40,885 nt of DNA, from positions 7,534 through 48,418 of the forward strand of contig BRYA01000050.1 of assembly GCA_030267965.1 (NCBI GenBank), given 5' to 3'. The position numbers were made by a program, and so were the translations under genes. This DNA is from Triparma columacea (lineage: Eukaryota; Sar; Bolidophyceae; Parmales; Triparmaceae). Positions 20,263 through 29,568 of the stretch are shown here, in pieces; the stretch's first letter is position 1; the number at the start of each line of letters is the position of its first letter. The notes beneath the pieces were generated by a model. That model saw only the letters and a list, made by a program, of their open reading frames with translations. It ran no database searches and was not told the DNA's origin.

Positions 20263-21160
20263 TCACTTCTTCGCGCCCGCGAGCGCGACGCCGGCACCAC
20301 CGATGACACCTGTAAGGGGCACAAGGAGCAAACCTAAGTAAAACCCAGCAGAAAGTCCGACGAAAGGGATCTGGGCGTGGGACGTCACGAGCGATGCCTC
20401 GACGGCAGCCAGGGCGGCAGCAGCACCGAAAAATGCGATGGGTCCAGTCTTCACGGCTCCAGCGAGGACGGGAATGATGAGGGGAGCACCCTCAACGAGA
20501 GGAGGGGCGAGGAGATTGATGAGGAGCTGCTGGTTGTTCCCGGCGACCTCAAGGGCCCCGAGGTTTTGGAGGGTGGGAAGGAGAGACTCGATAGTCTCGA
20601 GATCAACACCCTGAGCGTCCAAGGCAGAGAGAAGGCCAGAATCGGCAGTCTTTCCAAGCAAATCCAGTTCACGCACACGTCCGAGAATGTCGTACTGGCG
20701 GTTTAGAAACGAATTCTGGGGGTCCACCTCCTCACCGACCCACTGCTTGTACTTGGCCTCTCCGAGAAGTTCTGGTGTTGGTGAGGGAGGGTGTAGAGTG
20801 AAGAAGAGGAGGAGAAGAGGGGGGAGGGGGGGTAACAGTTAGATAATTGAATCGTTTGCTCTCCGTTCCTATTGTGAGACGACAAGGTAGGACAGTTAAT
20901 GCTCATGTAAGACATTAGCTGGCGAGTGTGTGGCGATAGTTTGGTGGAATTTTTCATCAACCAAGGTCCAAAGAGGTTTAGATGTTGCATTAAGTCACTG
21001 TATACGACTTACCATCAGGGGTAATCTCGTCAGTGTCGTTCAAATTTGGAAGAGTTAACCCAAAATTCTCATTCAGCTTCGTTGAGCGACGAGCAACAAA
21101 AGATTGAGGGGCAAAGGCGGACGCAGAGGCAAGGAGCGACGTGCAGATGGCCAACTTCAT
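20263..21160 (-). CDS. Plastid-targeted DUF1118-like membrane protein
   Basis: Two exons on the minus strand (21013-21160 and 20263-20771, phase 1) give 218 residues. The N-terminus is a signal peptide (MKLAICTSLLASASA) followed directly by FAP, giving ASAFAP, the cleavage motif of bipartite plastid presequences in diatoms and other ochrophytes; the next residues are Ser/Arg-rich and transit-peptide-like. The mature part has KYKQWVGEEVDPQNSF, several amphipathic helices and at least two hydrophobic segments (PLIIPVLAGAV, FYLGLLLVPLTGVIGGAG). This resembles the DUF1118 family of chloroplast proteins of unknown function, assigned from memory. The likely location is the thylakoid or plastid envelope membrane. 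The intron (20772-21012, 241 nt) is the longest in the window. Confidence 0.8.
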
Positions 21161-21338
21161 GCTGAAGGGGGGGAGGGGGGGTTAGCTTTGGGGCGGATGG
21201 ATGGAAAGGGGATATAGATTTCTACCTTAAATATTGTTTGAGGTAGAAGTGGAGAGTGGGGTTTGGGGTTGGGAAAAGGTGAGGAAGTAAAAGACAGCGT
21301 GTTGGCGTCAAGGTCTTTAAGTTATAGGGCGGGACCCT

Positions 21339-23602
21339 TTAAAAAAATATTCCCCCGATACTGCCTGAGCGCATCCTTCGGCCTCCTCCCGTGCTATTGT
21401 CGTCGCTGAAATCCCCAGAAAGCGCACTGGGGAAACTCTTCTTGCTCTTGGGGCGACTGCTGAGCGGATTACCGGTCGCGATGTTCGAAGAGGAGCAAAT
21501 GGCCGAAACTTGAGAGGGGTGGAGGCTCTTCCACCTCCCCCTTGGCGACGGGAGGGGTGAGAGTTCGTTGTTGTTGTCTGATAGTTCGGAAAGGTCCTTG
21601 GCGGTTTCAAAGTACTCCTGCTCCAGGCCCCTCGTCATCACGTCGATAAGGAAGCCCGTCTGGGCGTTCGCCTCGAGGACGGAGGAAGTAAAGTCGAGAG
21701 CCATGTTCTCCGCCCAAGAGAGGCCCGACAGAAACCCTTTCCATTCGTGGAAGCCAATGTGGCCCCCTCGCTTCGTCGTCACTGTGATGATGTTTTGGTT
21801 CTCCTTGACTTCGTTCCAGTCCACACAATCTGAATAGCTGACCATGGTGTCGTCCTTGGCGTGAATCATGAGGAGGGTAGTCGCAATGTCGCTGACCAGG
21901 GTACGGGCGGGGGTGGCAAAGTGGTGGACGTTCTCTTTAAGGGGATACTCGCAATTCATTGGGTCCGTGAAGGCGCCGTCGTATGCCTCCTGAGAGCTGT
22001 ACGCAAAGGTATTCTGGGGAGTGGAAAATTTGGGGTTCGTTCCAAAGACGTTCATTCCGGCGGCGCCGTTGAACTCCTTCATGGTGCTCAGGTGCCTGTC
22101 GTACATGATATTGGCCCTCCTGATGGACAGGAGGTTGCTAAGCTCATCCTCGGTCATCGTGTTGTGGATACAGCTCTCGTGGTGCCTCTTGACGCAGCGG
22201 TACATCGCGTTGTTGAGCATGTTTCGGTAGGCGCGATTCTGGTTTGACTCCACGAACTTGTATGTCCGCTCAAAGTCTAGGCAGCCGGAAATCGAGGTTG
22301 CGCAAACAAACGGCGAGAGGCCCTTGCGCCCACAGTCCGCGAGGAAGGGAAAGAGCAAGTGTGCCCCGGCGGAGCAGGCGATGCAGCAGATGGGGGCCAT
22401 GGGGTACCTTGCCTTGACGCTTTCAACGGCTGTGGCCATGTCGCGGGTCTCCATCCAGTCTAGCCTCCAATAGCTGAATACAACGACTCTGTAACCTCTC
22501 GAAGTCGACGCGAGGGTGAGGCGCTTGATGTAGTGGTCGTTCTTGGTGCCACCGATGCCGTAGAGGAGGAAGATTATTGGAGCCTCGTCGGAGAGCTCCT
22601 CGTCCTCCTCGAGCTGGGACTCCGGTATGTAGTATTCTAGATTGAACTTATTACCGTCGAAACTGGTAAAGGATTGGGAGACCCATTCTAAGGGACGCAT
22701 GAGGTAGCGGGAGGCAAACTCGGCAAAGACCGTGCACATGACGGTCTGCATGTGGGTGTTGGTGAGGAAGGGGAAGGGCGCGAAGCGGGAGGTGGAGAGC
22801 TGCACGAAGCGTGGCGAATGTCAGAGCGAAGCGAGTTGTGGAGGTGTTATAATGGGTCAGAGTTCTTCTGCCTGCGTGAGATGACTTTTGCTGCCGCTCA
22901 CCTTGGCACGCTCCGCAATGGTGACGTTCCAAAATGTTCTCCTGTAGTTGATAATGGGAGACTCAATGACATAGAACCGGTAGTAAAGAAACCAGTTCCA
23001 GCAGTAGAAGAAGCAGCAAGCCTTGAAGAGGCCCGACTTCCCGTGTCTATATTTCGTCGGCAAAATGCCTGCCCACCTCGCGATGAAGGTCATGGATATT
23101 GAGGTAAGAGTTATATTGCGGAGGCGAGGGGAGGATATTGCTAACGCAGAGGACTTCATCATGTCGCTGGTATTGTCAAAGTATTGAGATGGGGCACCAG
23201 CTTCAATTTTGGATATTTTGCTCCTTCTTATCAGACTAATGACCTTCCATGAGATCCATGAAAGAGATATTGCCGCACTTCCGTATGCTATACCTGTGTA
23301 GGGGGTGAGATAGTGTTTAGAAGAGTAACTGCAGCAAAATGTCACCGAGTTGTTGTTGGGAACTTGTTGTTGTTAGGAACTTACCGCTTGTAGGAAAGCG
23401 CGAATGAGATGACGAGAAGTATTGGGTGAATGTCGAGAGTGACTTCACGCCAGTGTAGAGAAGAGGGGGTGAGTTCCCCTTCATTAGAGGAAAATGACTT
23501 CACAAATATTGTGAGAAAGAGTGTTTGGGTCGACTGAGGGTAAAAGGAGGCATCATAAGGGGGGAGTATAAAGGCGATGGTTGGCTTTTTAAATTGCGTC
23601 AT
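21339..23602 (-). CDS. YheT/ABHD1-3-type alpha/beta hydrolase, membrane anchored
   Basis: Three exons (23385-23602, 22902-23328, 21339-22799) give 701 residues. Hydrophobic segments in the first two exons (HPILLVISFAL; GIAYGSAAISLSWISW; a third near FFYCWNWFLYY) suggest an N-terminal membrane anchor. The hydrolase part starts with FAPFPFLTNTHMQTV, the family's entry motif, followed by LLYGIGGTKNDHYIK (oxyanion region). The nucleophile elbow reads IACSAGAHLL, so the usual GxSxG has Ala in its first position. The acid is in IHAKDDTMVS and the His in RGGHIGFHEW. Relatives act on lipids or esters; the substrate here is unknown. The C-terminal 100 residues are Ser/Pro-rich. A second family member lies 2 kb away at 25473. 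The 102-nt second intron carries an exact TCGCTTCGCTC. Confidence 0.8.
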
Positions 23603-23707
23603 CGAACGATTTACTTTGACTTGGGCAACCCACGAAGTTGTTTTTGCGCACTCGGTGGTGGGTGTCTACAACAGTATCCCTCGCCTCGATGATCACGCTA
23701 TTAACGC
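23603..23707. promoter_or_regulatory. Short upstream region of the membrane hydrolase gene
   Basis: These 105 bases lie between the hydrolase ATG and the stop of the next upstream gene, so the promoter must be compact or overlap that gene. GCGCACTCGGTGGTGGGTGT at about 23646 resembles the element at 4338 in the divergent promoter of the carrier and kinase genes. Confidence 0.3.
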
Positions 23708-24496
23708 CTAATATGTGAACTTCTGCCTCGCCGCCTTACTGCTCCCGCCCCCTCCTTCCGCTCCGTCGTCCTTTGTTTTGAACTGGCTGTCAATCCCCAC
23801 ACCTTTCCTCTTCTTGCTTTTCTTCCCCCCCTTGACAAACGATTTCCACGAGGCTGCCTTCTCGGTGGAGACCGCCTCACTCTTCGCCCCGTTGAACTTC
23901 TGCTTCAGCCTTTTGACCTTTTTACGCTTCTTCAGCTTCTCCTCCTCAGTGTCTGTAGACTGAAGTTTGAGTTTGTCAGGTATTTTGAATTCTGCGGGAG
24001 TTGAGGGTGGAGAGGGGGGGGTTAATTGGTGGGGGGGGGGGGGTTAGAAGGAATATGGGTTTGTGTGCTCGAGTGCCGACGAGAACCGGTGCCAACCCTG
24101 CTCAGGCGCTTCTTCTTCCTTACCTGAAGAAGATGTGATTGACGGTTTCGATTTCTTTGCCATCGAGACCGCAGCGAGTGTGGAATCGACAGTAGGTGTC
24201 GAGAGGGGGGAGGGAGGAGCGCCGAGACTGGAGGAGAGTCCCTCATCATTGTCTAGGTCAGGAGGACCACCCAAGGTACGTCCAATAATATCATCATCTG
24301 CTACATCATCGTCGTTCAAATCGTCAGTTTCCGCGGTATCATCCTTGTCATCGTCGCCCTCTCCACCCTCAGCGAGGGCAATGAGCTCCTCGAGGTCTGA
24401 TTTCAGTTGGAGGAGTTCGGGGTCATCTGGGCTGTCTGCAAGGAGCTCCAGAACATCGGCTAGCTCGGCTTTTGAGTCATCAAGCTCTGAAGACAT
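23708..24496 (-). CDS. SPF30/SMNDC1-like splicing factor lacking a Tudor domain
   Basis: Two exons (24124-24496, 23708-23991, phase 1) give 218 residues. The N-terminal helical hairpin (ELADVLELLADSPDDPELLQ, then LKSDLEELIAL) closely follows the start of SPF30 (SMNDC1), a spliceosome assembly factor. The C-terminus (EFKIPDKLKLQSTDTEEEKL, Lys-rich helix, then WKSFVKG-KKSKKRKG) follows its C-terminal region. In known SPF30 a Tudor domain that binds dimethylarginine lies between these parts. Here there is only an acidic Asp/Glu-rich, then Ser/Pro-rich linker. The 132-nt intron at this place is too short to hide a Tudor exon and includes a long C run. Either the domain is truly lost, or the region is misassembled. 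Nuclear location is expected. Confidence 0.65.
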
Positions 24497-24678
24497 TATA
24501 TAGTTGGGCAGGGGTGAGGATTTTGGGGCGGAGATTTATAGGAGATTTATAGATTTACCCAGGTATAGGAAGAATTTGAGGGAGGGAGGGGCCAAATTGC
24601 CAAATTGAAGGTCTTAATAGGCTATATTGTGTATCTTTGGGTGACCAAGAGCGTAAAGAGTCCCAATCTCAGCCACCT
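24497..24678. promoter_or_regulatory. Divergent promoter region, SPF30-like / unknown ORF
   Basis: A 182-bp region between two divergent start codons. It includes a near-repeat of AGGAGATTTATAG around 24540. Nothing else is recognisable. Confidence 0.3.
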
Positions 24679-25341
24679 ATGGATTATGATGACGGTGTAA
24701 GTCCCCAGCATCTCACATTCCAGACAACTTCCCCCCGACTTCCTCGCAACGAGGAGGAATTTGGTGGGATTGGGGTAGATAGAGCGGCAGAGGCGGGGTT
24801 GGGTGGAGATCTGGATAGAATTGGAGTGGGGGGGGGGGTCAAGCCTGTGGTTGTGGGGTTAGAGGGGGGAGTTGATATAGGAGTTCTATCGAGGGTTTTC
24901 AAGGGACTGAGGGAGCGCAGGTATGGGGGTAGAGGGGTCGAGGAAATTGCAGAGGGGAGCTTGCAAGGTGGGTCCGAGCTGGGCTTCTCGGCTCTCTTCG
25001 TCGTCCACGTAGACAGGAGGGAGGAACTTAAGGGAGTAGGAGAAGGAGGAAACCTGCCCTCGAGAGCGCCCGTAAAGGTCGTCAAAAACAACAGCGAGGT
25101 CGCAAAGTGCATAGCTTATCTTCCCCTCTTCGATGGGAAGAGGGGTTGGAAGGAGCCGGGGGCCGTGTTTGTTCTTCCTGGTGGGGGAAGTGATGAAGGG
25201 GGGGAGATGGACAGGAGGCTTGTAAAGAGTTTGATGGTTGCGAGTAGTAGTAGGGACAAGGTGTGCGTGTTGGTGGAGGGGGTGGGAAGGGGCAAGGTAG
25301 GAAGGGGGTGGGAAGAGGGCTGGGAGGTCTGGAAGGGTTAG
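24679..25341 (+). CDS. Hypothetical Gly/Val-rich protein
   Basis: The frame from ATG 24679 gives 220 residues. No family is recognised. The middle part (KPVVVGLEGGVDIGVLSRVF; GFSALFVVHVDRREELKG; KCIAYLPLFDGKRGW; GAVFVLPGGGSDEGGEMDRR) alternates hydrophobic strands and charged loops like a small alpha/beta fold, so it is probably real. A GTAAGT at 24697 and TTCCAG ending at 24723 bracket 27 bases that could be an in-frame mini-intron; removing them changes VSPQHLTFQ only. It is convergent with the second hydrolase (131 bp between stops). The opposite strand also carries a 142-codon ORF, judged a shadow. Confidence 0.5.
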   Translation: MDYDDGVSPQHLTFQTTSPRLPRNEEEFGGIGVDRAAEAGLGGDLDRIGVGGGVKPVVVGLEGGVDIGVLSRVFKGLRERRYGGRGVEEIAEGSLQGGSELGFSALFVVHVDRREELKGVGEGGNLPSRAPVKVVKNNSEVAKCIAYLPLFDGKRGWKEPGAVFVLPGGGSDEGGEMDRRLVKSLMVASSSRDKVCVLVEGVGRGKVGRGWEEGWEVWKG

Positions 25342-25472
25342 ACTAGACTAGAGAGGGGGTAGATGGCGAAGAGGGCATGGGGGGCGAAAGAGGGGGGGGC
25401 GGGGAGTTGGGGGGGGTACAATGGGCAAAAAAAATCTATTTGTTGTTGTGTGTAAAATACATCGTACTTCTT

Positions 25473-26759
25473 TTATGACGAGGTGGAGGAGGAGGAGAGG
25501 GAGGTGTCGACAGCCTTCACAAACCTGGCCAACTCTTTCGTCATCCAGTCGTCTCTCAGTTCTCCACCCTCCCCGTCGTCGTGGTACATGAAGCCGCAGT
25601 GGCCTCCAAATTCGGGGTAGTTGACTCGCATGTAATCGCCACCGGAAAGCTCGTTTATGGAGGAAGCAGAGGGGTAGCAGGAGTTGTCGAAGAATGGGTC
25701 GTCCATAGCGTTGACAACGTAGAAGGGAGCTCGTATGTCCTTGAGGTAGGGGAGACAAGACGTTCGTCGATAATAGTCTAACTTGTCGGAGAAACCGTAG
25801 ATCGGTGCAACTACGGCATTGTCAAAGTCGCCTATTGTCTTGCACCGAGTCACCGAGTCCATGTCGAAATTTTCTATCCCGTCCATCAATCCCCTTGAAT
25901 GTTGTTCCGCGGTCTTCTTGATGAGGGTCTTGAGGAAGTTCCGTGAATAAACCTTTCTATTGAATCCAGCACCATCGACAGCAGGCTGGCAGACCTGAGG
26001 AGAAGTGAAGCGATGGTGTTAGACGTTGTTGTCGATGCTGACCCGCCTCTCAAATGTTCTCACCTCGCAATCGTACGGCACGCAAGTCAAAGCAGCACCA
26101 GCTATATTTAGGGACGAGGCAGAATCGCCGAGCTCCCCAAGACACTTCAAAACCACATTAGCACCCAGCGAGAAACCACTGAGAAATACTCTAGCATTCG
26201 GGGTGGAAGAGGACAGAAGACTAAGGTAGTGTTTCAAGTCAGCTGTGAAACCGAGGTGGTACGCACCAGGGGTTTTATTTGGGGACCCAGAGCATCCCCG
26301 GAAACAAATTGTATGCACCTCATCAACACCGCCAACCCTAATGAAATCGTCTGCCATTGACTGACAAAGGGGTGACGTTGATGTAGACTCGAGACCATGA
26401 GTTTGCACCACTATCTTCAGTGGGGTGGTTGTGGTCGCAGCAGGGTTAGGGTTGCGGACACGAATGTCTACATCAAAGAAGTCCCCATCTGGGGTCGCAA
26501 TTGTTTGTCGGCGGTAAATCGTACCAGTGAAATCCCTCTCCTTGCGGTAAAGGGCGCCAAAGATCGTTTGTACATGTTTATTACGCCACAGAGGGGATGG
26601 TCGGAAGGTTGAGGGGGAGAAATTGATTGGAGAGGTGACAGAGGTTGGATGCTGCAAAGAGACATGTCCAGGTCCAGGAGTTGTATAGGTATTTGCCGTA
26701 ATTATGAGGAGAGAAAGAGAAAGGAAACAAATTTGCATAGCTGGCGAGAGCCCTGACAT
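25473..26759 (-). CDS. YheT/ABHD1-3-type alpha/beta hydrolase
   Basis: Exons 26064-26759 and 25473-25994 join in phase 0 to 405 residues, typical of the family. The N-terminus has a hydrophobic signal-like segment (MQICFLSLSLLIITANTY). The hydrolase domain begins FRPSPLWRNKHVQTIFGAL and has the oxyanion segment VVQTHGLESTSTS. The canonical elbow is GFSLGANVVLKCLGE, with the nucleophile Ser; VVNAMDDPFFD gives the acid and FGGHCGFMYHDD the His. FRGCSGSPNKTPGAYHLG matches the conserved RG-sG-pn--p--yh-g region of YheT. All catalytic residues are present, so an active esterase or lipase is likely; the substrate is unknown. The intron (25995-26063) is 69 nt, with TCGCTTCA, a near copy of the intron motif, before its CTCAG. 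Confidence 0.9.
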
Positions 26760-27343
26760 GCGAAAGTGTGATGATACCCGATTATGGTACCTTGAACGAA
26801 ACTATTGGGTTACAAGCTTTCGTTTTACAGTCGTGAGGTGTATTATGTACTACGAGAATAACACAATGAGGAGAAAATTGCGTCTCAAAAAAAAATTAAA
26901 AATCGTTTCCAACTTTTCTAAATGATATAATTGTAATTTACAAATCCTTTATTATATTAATTTGACTTACAAAAGTATATAAATTGATAATTGATGTCTA
27001 AATTGTTTATATAATAAAATTTACTTTCATTTGGAAGTAATTACTCACTTGTCAAATTATGAATATTATTTATGACTTGTTTGATACAATTTTTGATGTT
27101 TGATACAATTTTTATTCGATATTGCGGCCATCTAAAATACATATTTTGTGGCGTTAATATGTATTTTTAGCGTACAAAAATAATAATAAATTGTCATGTG
27201 TGATCATAATAATTAATTTTAATATTTACAGAATTCCTCAAGCTGATTTTCTGTGTGAAAATGAAATTTATTTTGTCAATTTCTATATCCTGTAAAAAAA
27301 CAGTCGCCCACGGCCTGTGAATCCCTATACGACCCTCCTTAGT
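26760..27343. promoter_or_regulatory. AT-rich divergent intergenic region
   Basis: A 584-bp region between the divergent hydrolase and TBC genes. From about 26870 to 27300 it is strikingly AT-rich against the G/C-rich surroundings. It holds a short direct repeat of TTTGATACAATTTTT near 27080-27115 and several A/T runs. No ORF of note, tRNA or terminal inverted repeat was found. It could be a promoter, an organelle-DNA insertion or a mobile-element remnant. Confidence 0.5.
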
Positions 27344-29222
27344 ATGACAACGACCCATTCGTTTCCAAAAAACCCGTCAAATCCTTCCATTACCGTCCCA
27401 CTGACCCCTCCCCAACCTGAAGTGCCTGCGGAAACACCTGACATCTCAAATTTATCTCTTGCCGACGACGTCGATCGTGATGATGATACGTTCGGGTCGG
27501 GAAGTTCTGACCAATCTACTCTCTCAAATATCGATGAACGCGCATTGAACCGAGCTTTGCAGCTGTTTCGTGATGGCGAGATAGAGGAAGAAGAGGTGAG
27601 TGTAAATATGGCGGTTGGTGTGTTAGTTGTATTGTTGGGTTGTCGTCTCGATCGCCTCATCTCCACCCCTCCGCCGTCAACTACAACTCCCTCCTCTTCA
27701 TTCTCTTACCCCCCCAAACACCACACACACCACCCTCCCAACACACAGTACCAGAAGATTGTTAACTACCACGAAGAGTACCGGAGAGAGAGCGACAACC
27801 TGGACTATGGCGATTCTTCCGACAGTCAAGATGCTACAAACGATAGTCAGGACCCGCCCTCTACCGCCCCATCCTCTCCGCGTAAGAATAGCCTCGTGAA
27901 CTTCTTCTCCCTTTTCCCTACTCGCACAGACAGGTCAGACAGTGGTGTACGTGAGGAAGGTCTTGACGACCCCCGTGCTGTCCGCGCTGTTCGTGCGGCA
28001 TCACGTGCAAAGGAGCGCAAGTCGCGCATGAAGCAGAAGGTTGATGCTCAACGCCAAGCACAAATCCAGGCTGACATTCAGACTTGGAGTGAAACCTTGA
28101 AAACCTGGTCCAACAAGTCCCTATCATCCCCCGCAGTAGCGCAGCTTTGTGCTCGTGGTATCCCTCCCAAGGTTCGGGGTGACGCGTGGTCGAAAATGAT
28201 TGGCAATCCCCTGAACATCACCCGTGATTTGTGGATGATTCATGAGAAGAGGGGCTCCCAGATGATGGAAGCTGCTAGGCGGCGCTCCACGAGCGGCGCT
28301 GATCACGACCAAGAGGAAGACACCTTTATCTCCTCCCCCCCCCCCGCCTCCTCTCCCACCTCCTCTCCCGCCTCCCCACCACCTCCCCCCCCCCCGTCTC
28401 GATCCTCCCACAGCCGTGACCACACAGTAATCGACATCGACGTGGACATCCCAAGGACCTTCCCCTATCTCTCTTTCTTCCACGACGGGGGGGAGTGGGA
28501 GGGCAGGCTTCGACGTCTCCTTGCGACGTACTGCAGTTACAGACCCGACATTGGTTACATCCAAGGCATGTCCTTTCTCGCCGCAATGCTCCTTCTCTCA
28601 ATGGACAGCTACGAGGCCTTTCTCTCGCTAGCCAACCTCGTCAACTCCCCCCGCTATTTCTCCCCCTCCTACTCCCCCATGTTATCCTCCTCTCAAGTTT
28701 CCCTGTTCAACGACAGTTTCAAGGCAAACCTCCCTCTCCTGCACTCGCACTTCAAGCGCCACGACGTCACCCACGAGCTCTTCCTCATCGACTGGAGGCT
28801 CAGCGTCTTCTGCCGCATCCTACCCCTAGACACTGCCGTAAGGATATGGGACCTCTTCCTCAGGGAGGGGGAGACGTTTTTTGTGAAGTGCAGCCTGGGG
28901 ATTCTCAAGGTGAGGCGGCGGGGGCTGCGGTTTGAATGGAGCAGACAAGATTATGTTGCAGAAAGCTAACCGAATCCNNNNNNNNNNNNNNNNNNGATTG
29001 TCAAGGTGGGGTACAATACCGACGGCCCTAAATATTCTCTCCCCCCCCCCCATCCCCCCTCACCCCCCCCCCCCCCTCACGCTACGCTCAACCCCCCTGA
29101 CGCAGCTCCTCCGCAGCACGGAAAGCCTCTCTGATACGGACACGGTGCTGGAGAACATATCGAAAATAAGGGTTCAAGGATCCCCAAGTGACGAGGGTGG
29201 CTCCTTCTGCACGCCGAGCTGA
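27344..29222 (+). CDS. TBC-domain Rab GTPase-activating protein
   Basis: Exons 27344-27595, 27749-28909 and 29106-29222, all in phase 0, give 509 residues. The TBC domain spans roughly 221 to the C-terminus: GIPPKVRGDAWSKMIGN opens it. The catalytic arginine finger is Arg320 in DVDIPRTFP and the glutamine finger Gln356 in GYIQGMSFLAAM, so it should be an active Rab GAP in vesicle traffic. Later motifs are FKRHDVTHELFLIDW and AVRIWDLFLREGETF. A Pro/Ser-rich insertion (about 276-305) sits inside the domain before the arginine finger. The N-terminus is acidic and disordered. The second intron includes an 18-N gap, so the last join (ILK to LLRSTES) is probable, not certain. The domain's last helices look short. 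Start taken at ATG 27344. Confidence 0.85.
28978..28995. other. Assembly gap (18 N)
   Basis: Eighteen Ns lie inside the last intron of the TBC gene. Sequence after the gap (GATTGTCAAGGTGGGG) nearly repeats the exon-intron junction before it (GATTCTCAAGGTGAGG), which hints at a collapsed duplication or a misjoined haplotype. Confidence 0.95.
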
Positions 29223-29568
29223 TGGGTGAGGTTTTTGGCAACCACCTTAAACACACAATCACAATTTGCTTTGTTTTCTTTCTGCGATCACAGTGTCAAA
29301 GGTACAAGGCGGGAGCGAAATCGAACATAAACCGTTGTCTATAAAGCGGATTTCACTTATTATCACAATCCTCTTCGCACATTTCTTCGCAACATCGCTA
29401 CCAAGGCAAGGGCGTTTTCCTGGGGCCTCTGATGATTTATGTGACGATCCTACGTGTCGAAATAAAAAAAAACTTATTCCCCCTTTTGCTTTTTCGACAA
29501 ATTTCTGTTGTTACTTTCACATCTACGTTGAGGTTGGGCTAGTGGTTTCCACCAGTTCAACCCTCTCC
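29223..29568. other. Convergent intergenic region, TBC gene / UBC9
   Basis: 346 bp between two stop codons, holding both 3' UTRs. AATAAAAAAA near 29460 could serve as a poly(A) signal for the plus-strand gene. No other feature seen. Confidence 0.4.

Noticed and set aside
27601..27748. Coding continuation of the TBC gene through MAVGVLVVLLG
   Set aside because: This is a 153-nt intron with GTGAG and CACAG borders; its length being a multiple of three lets the ORF run through.
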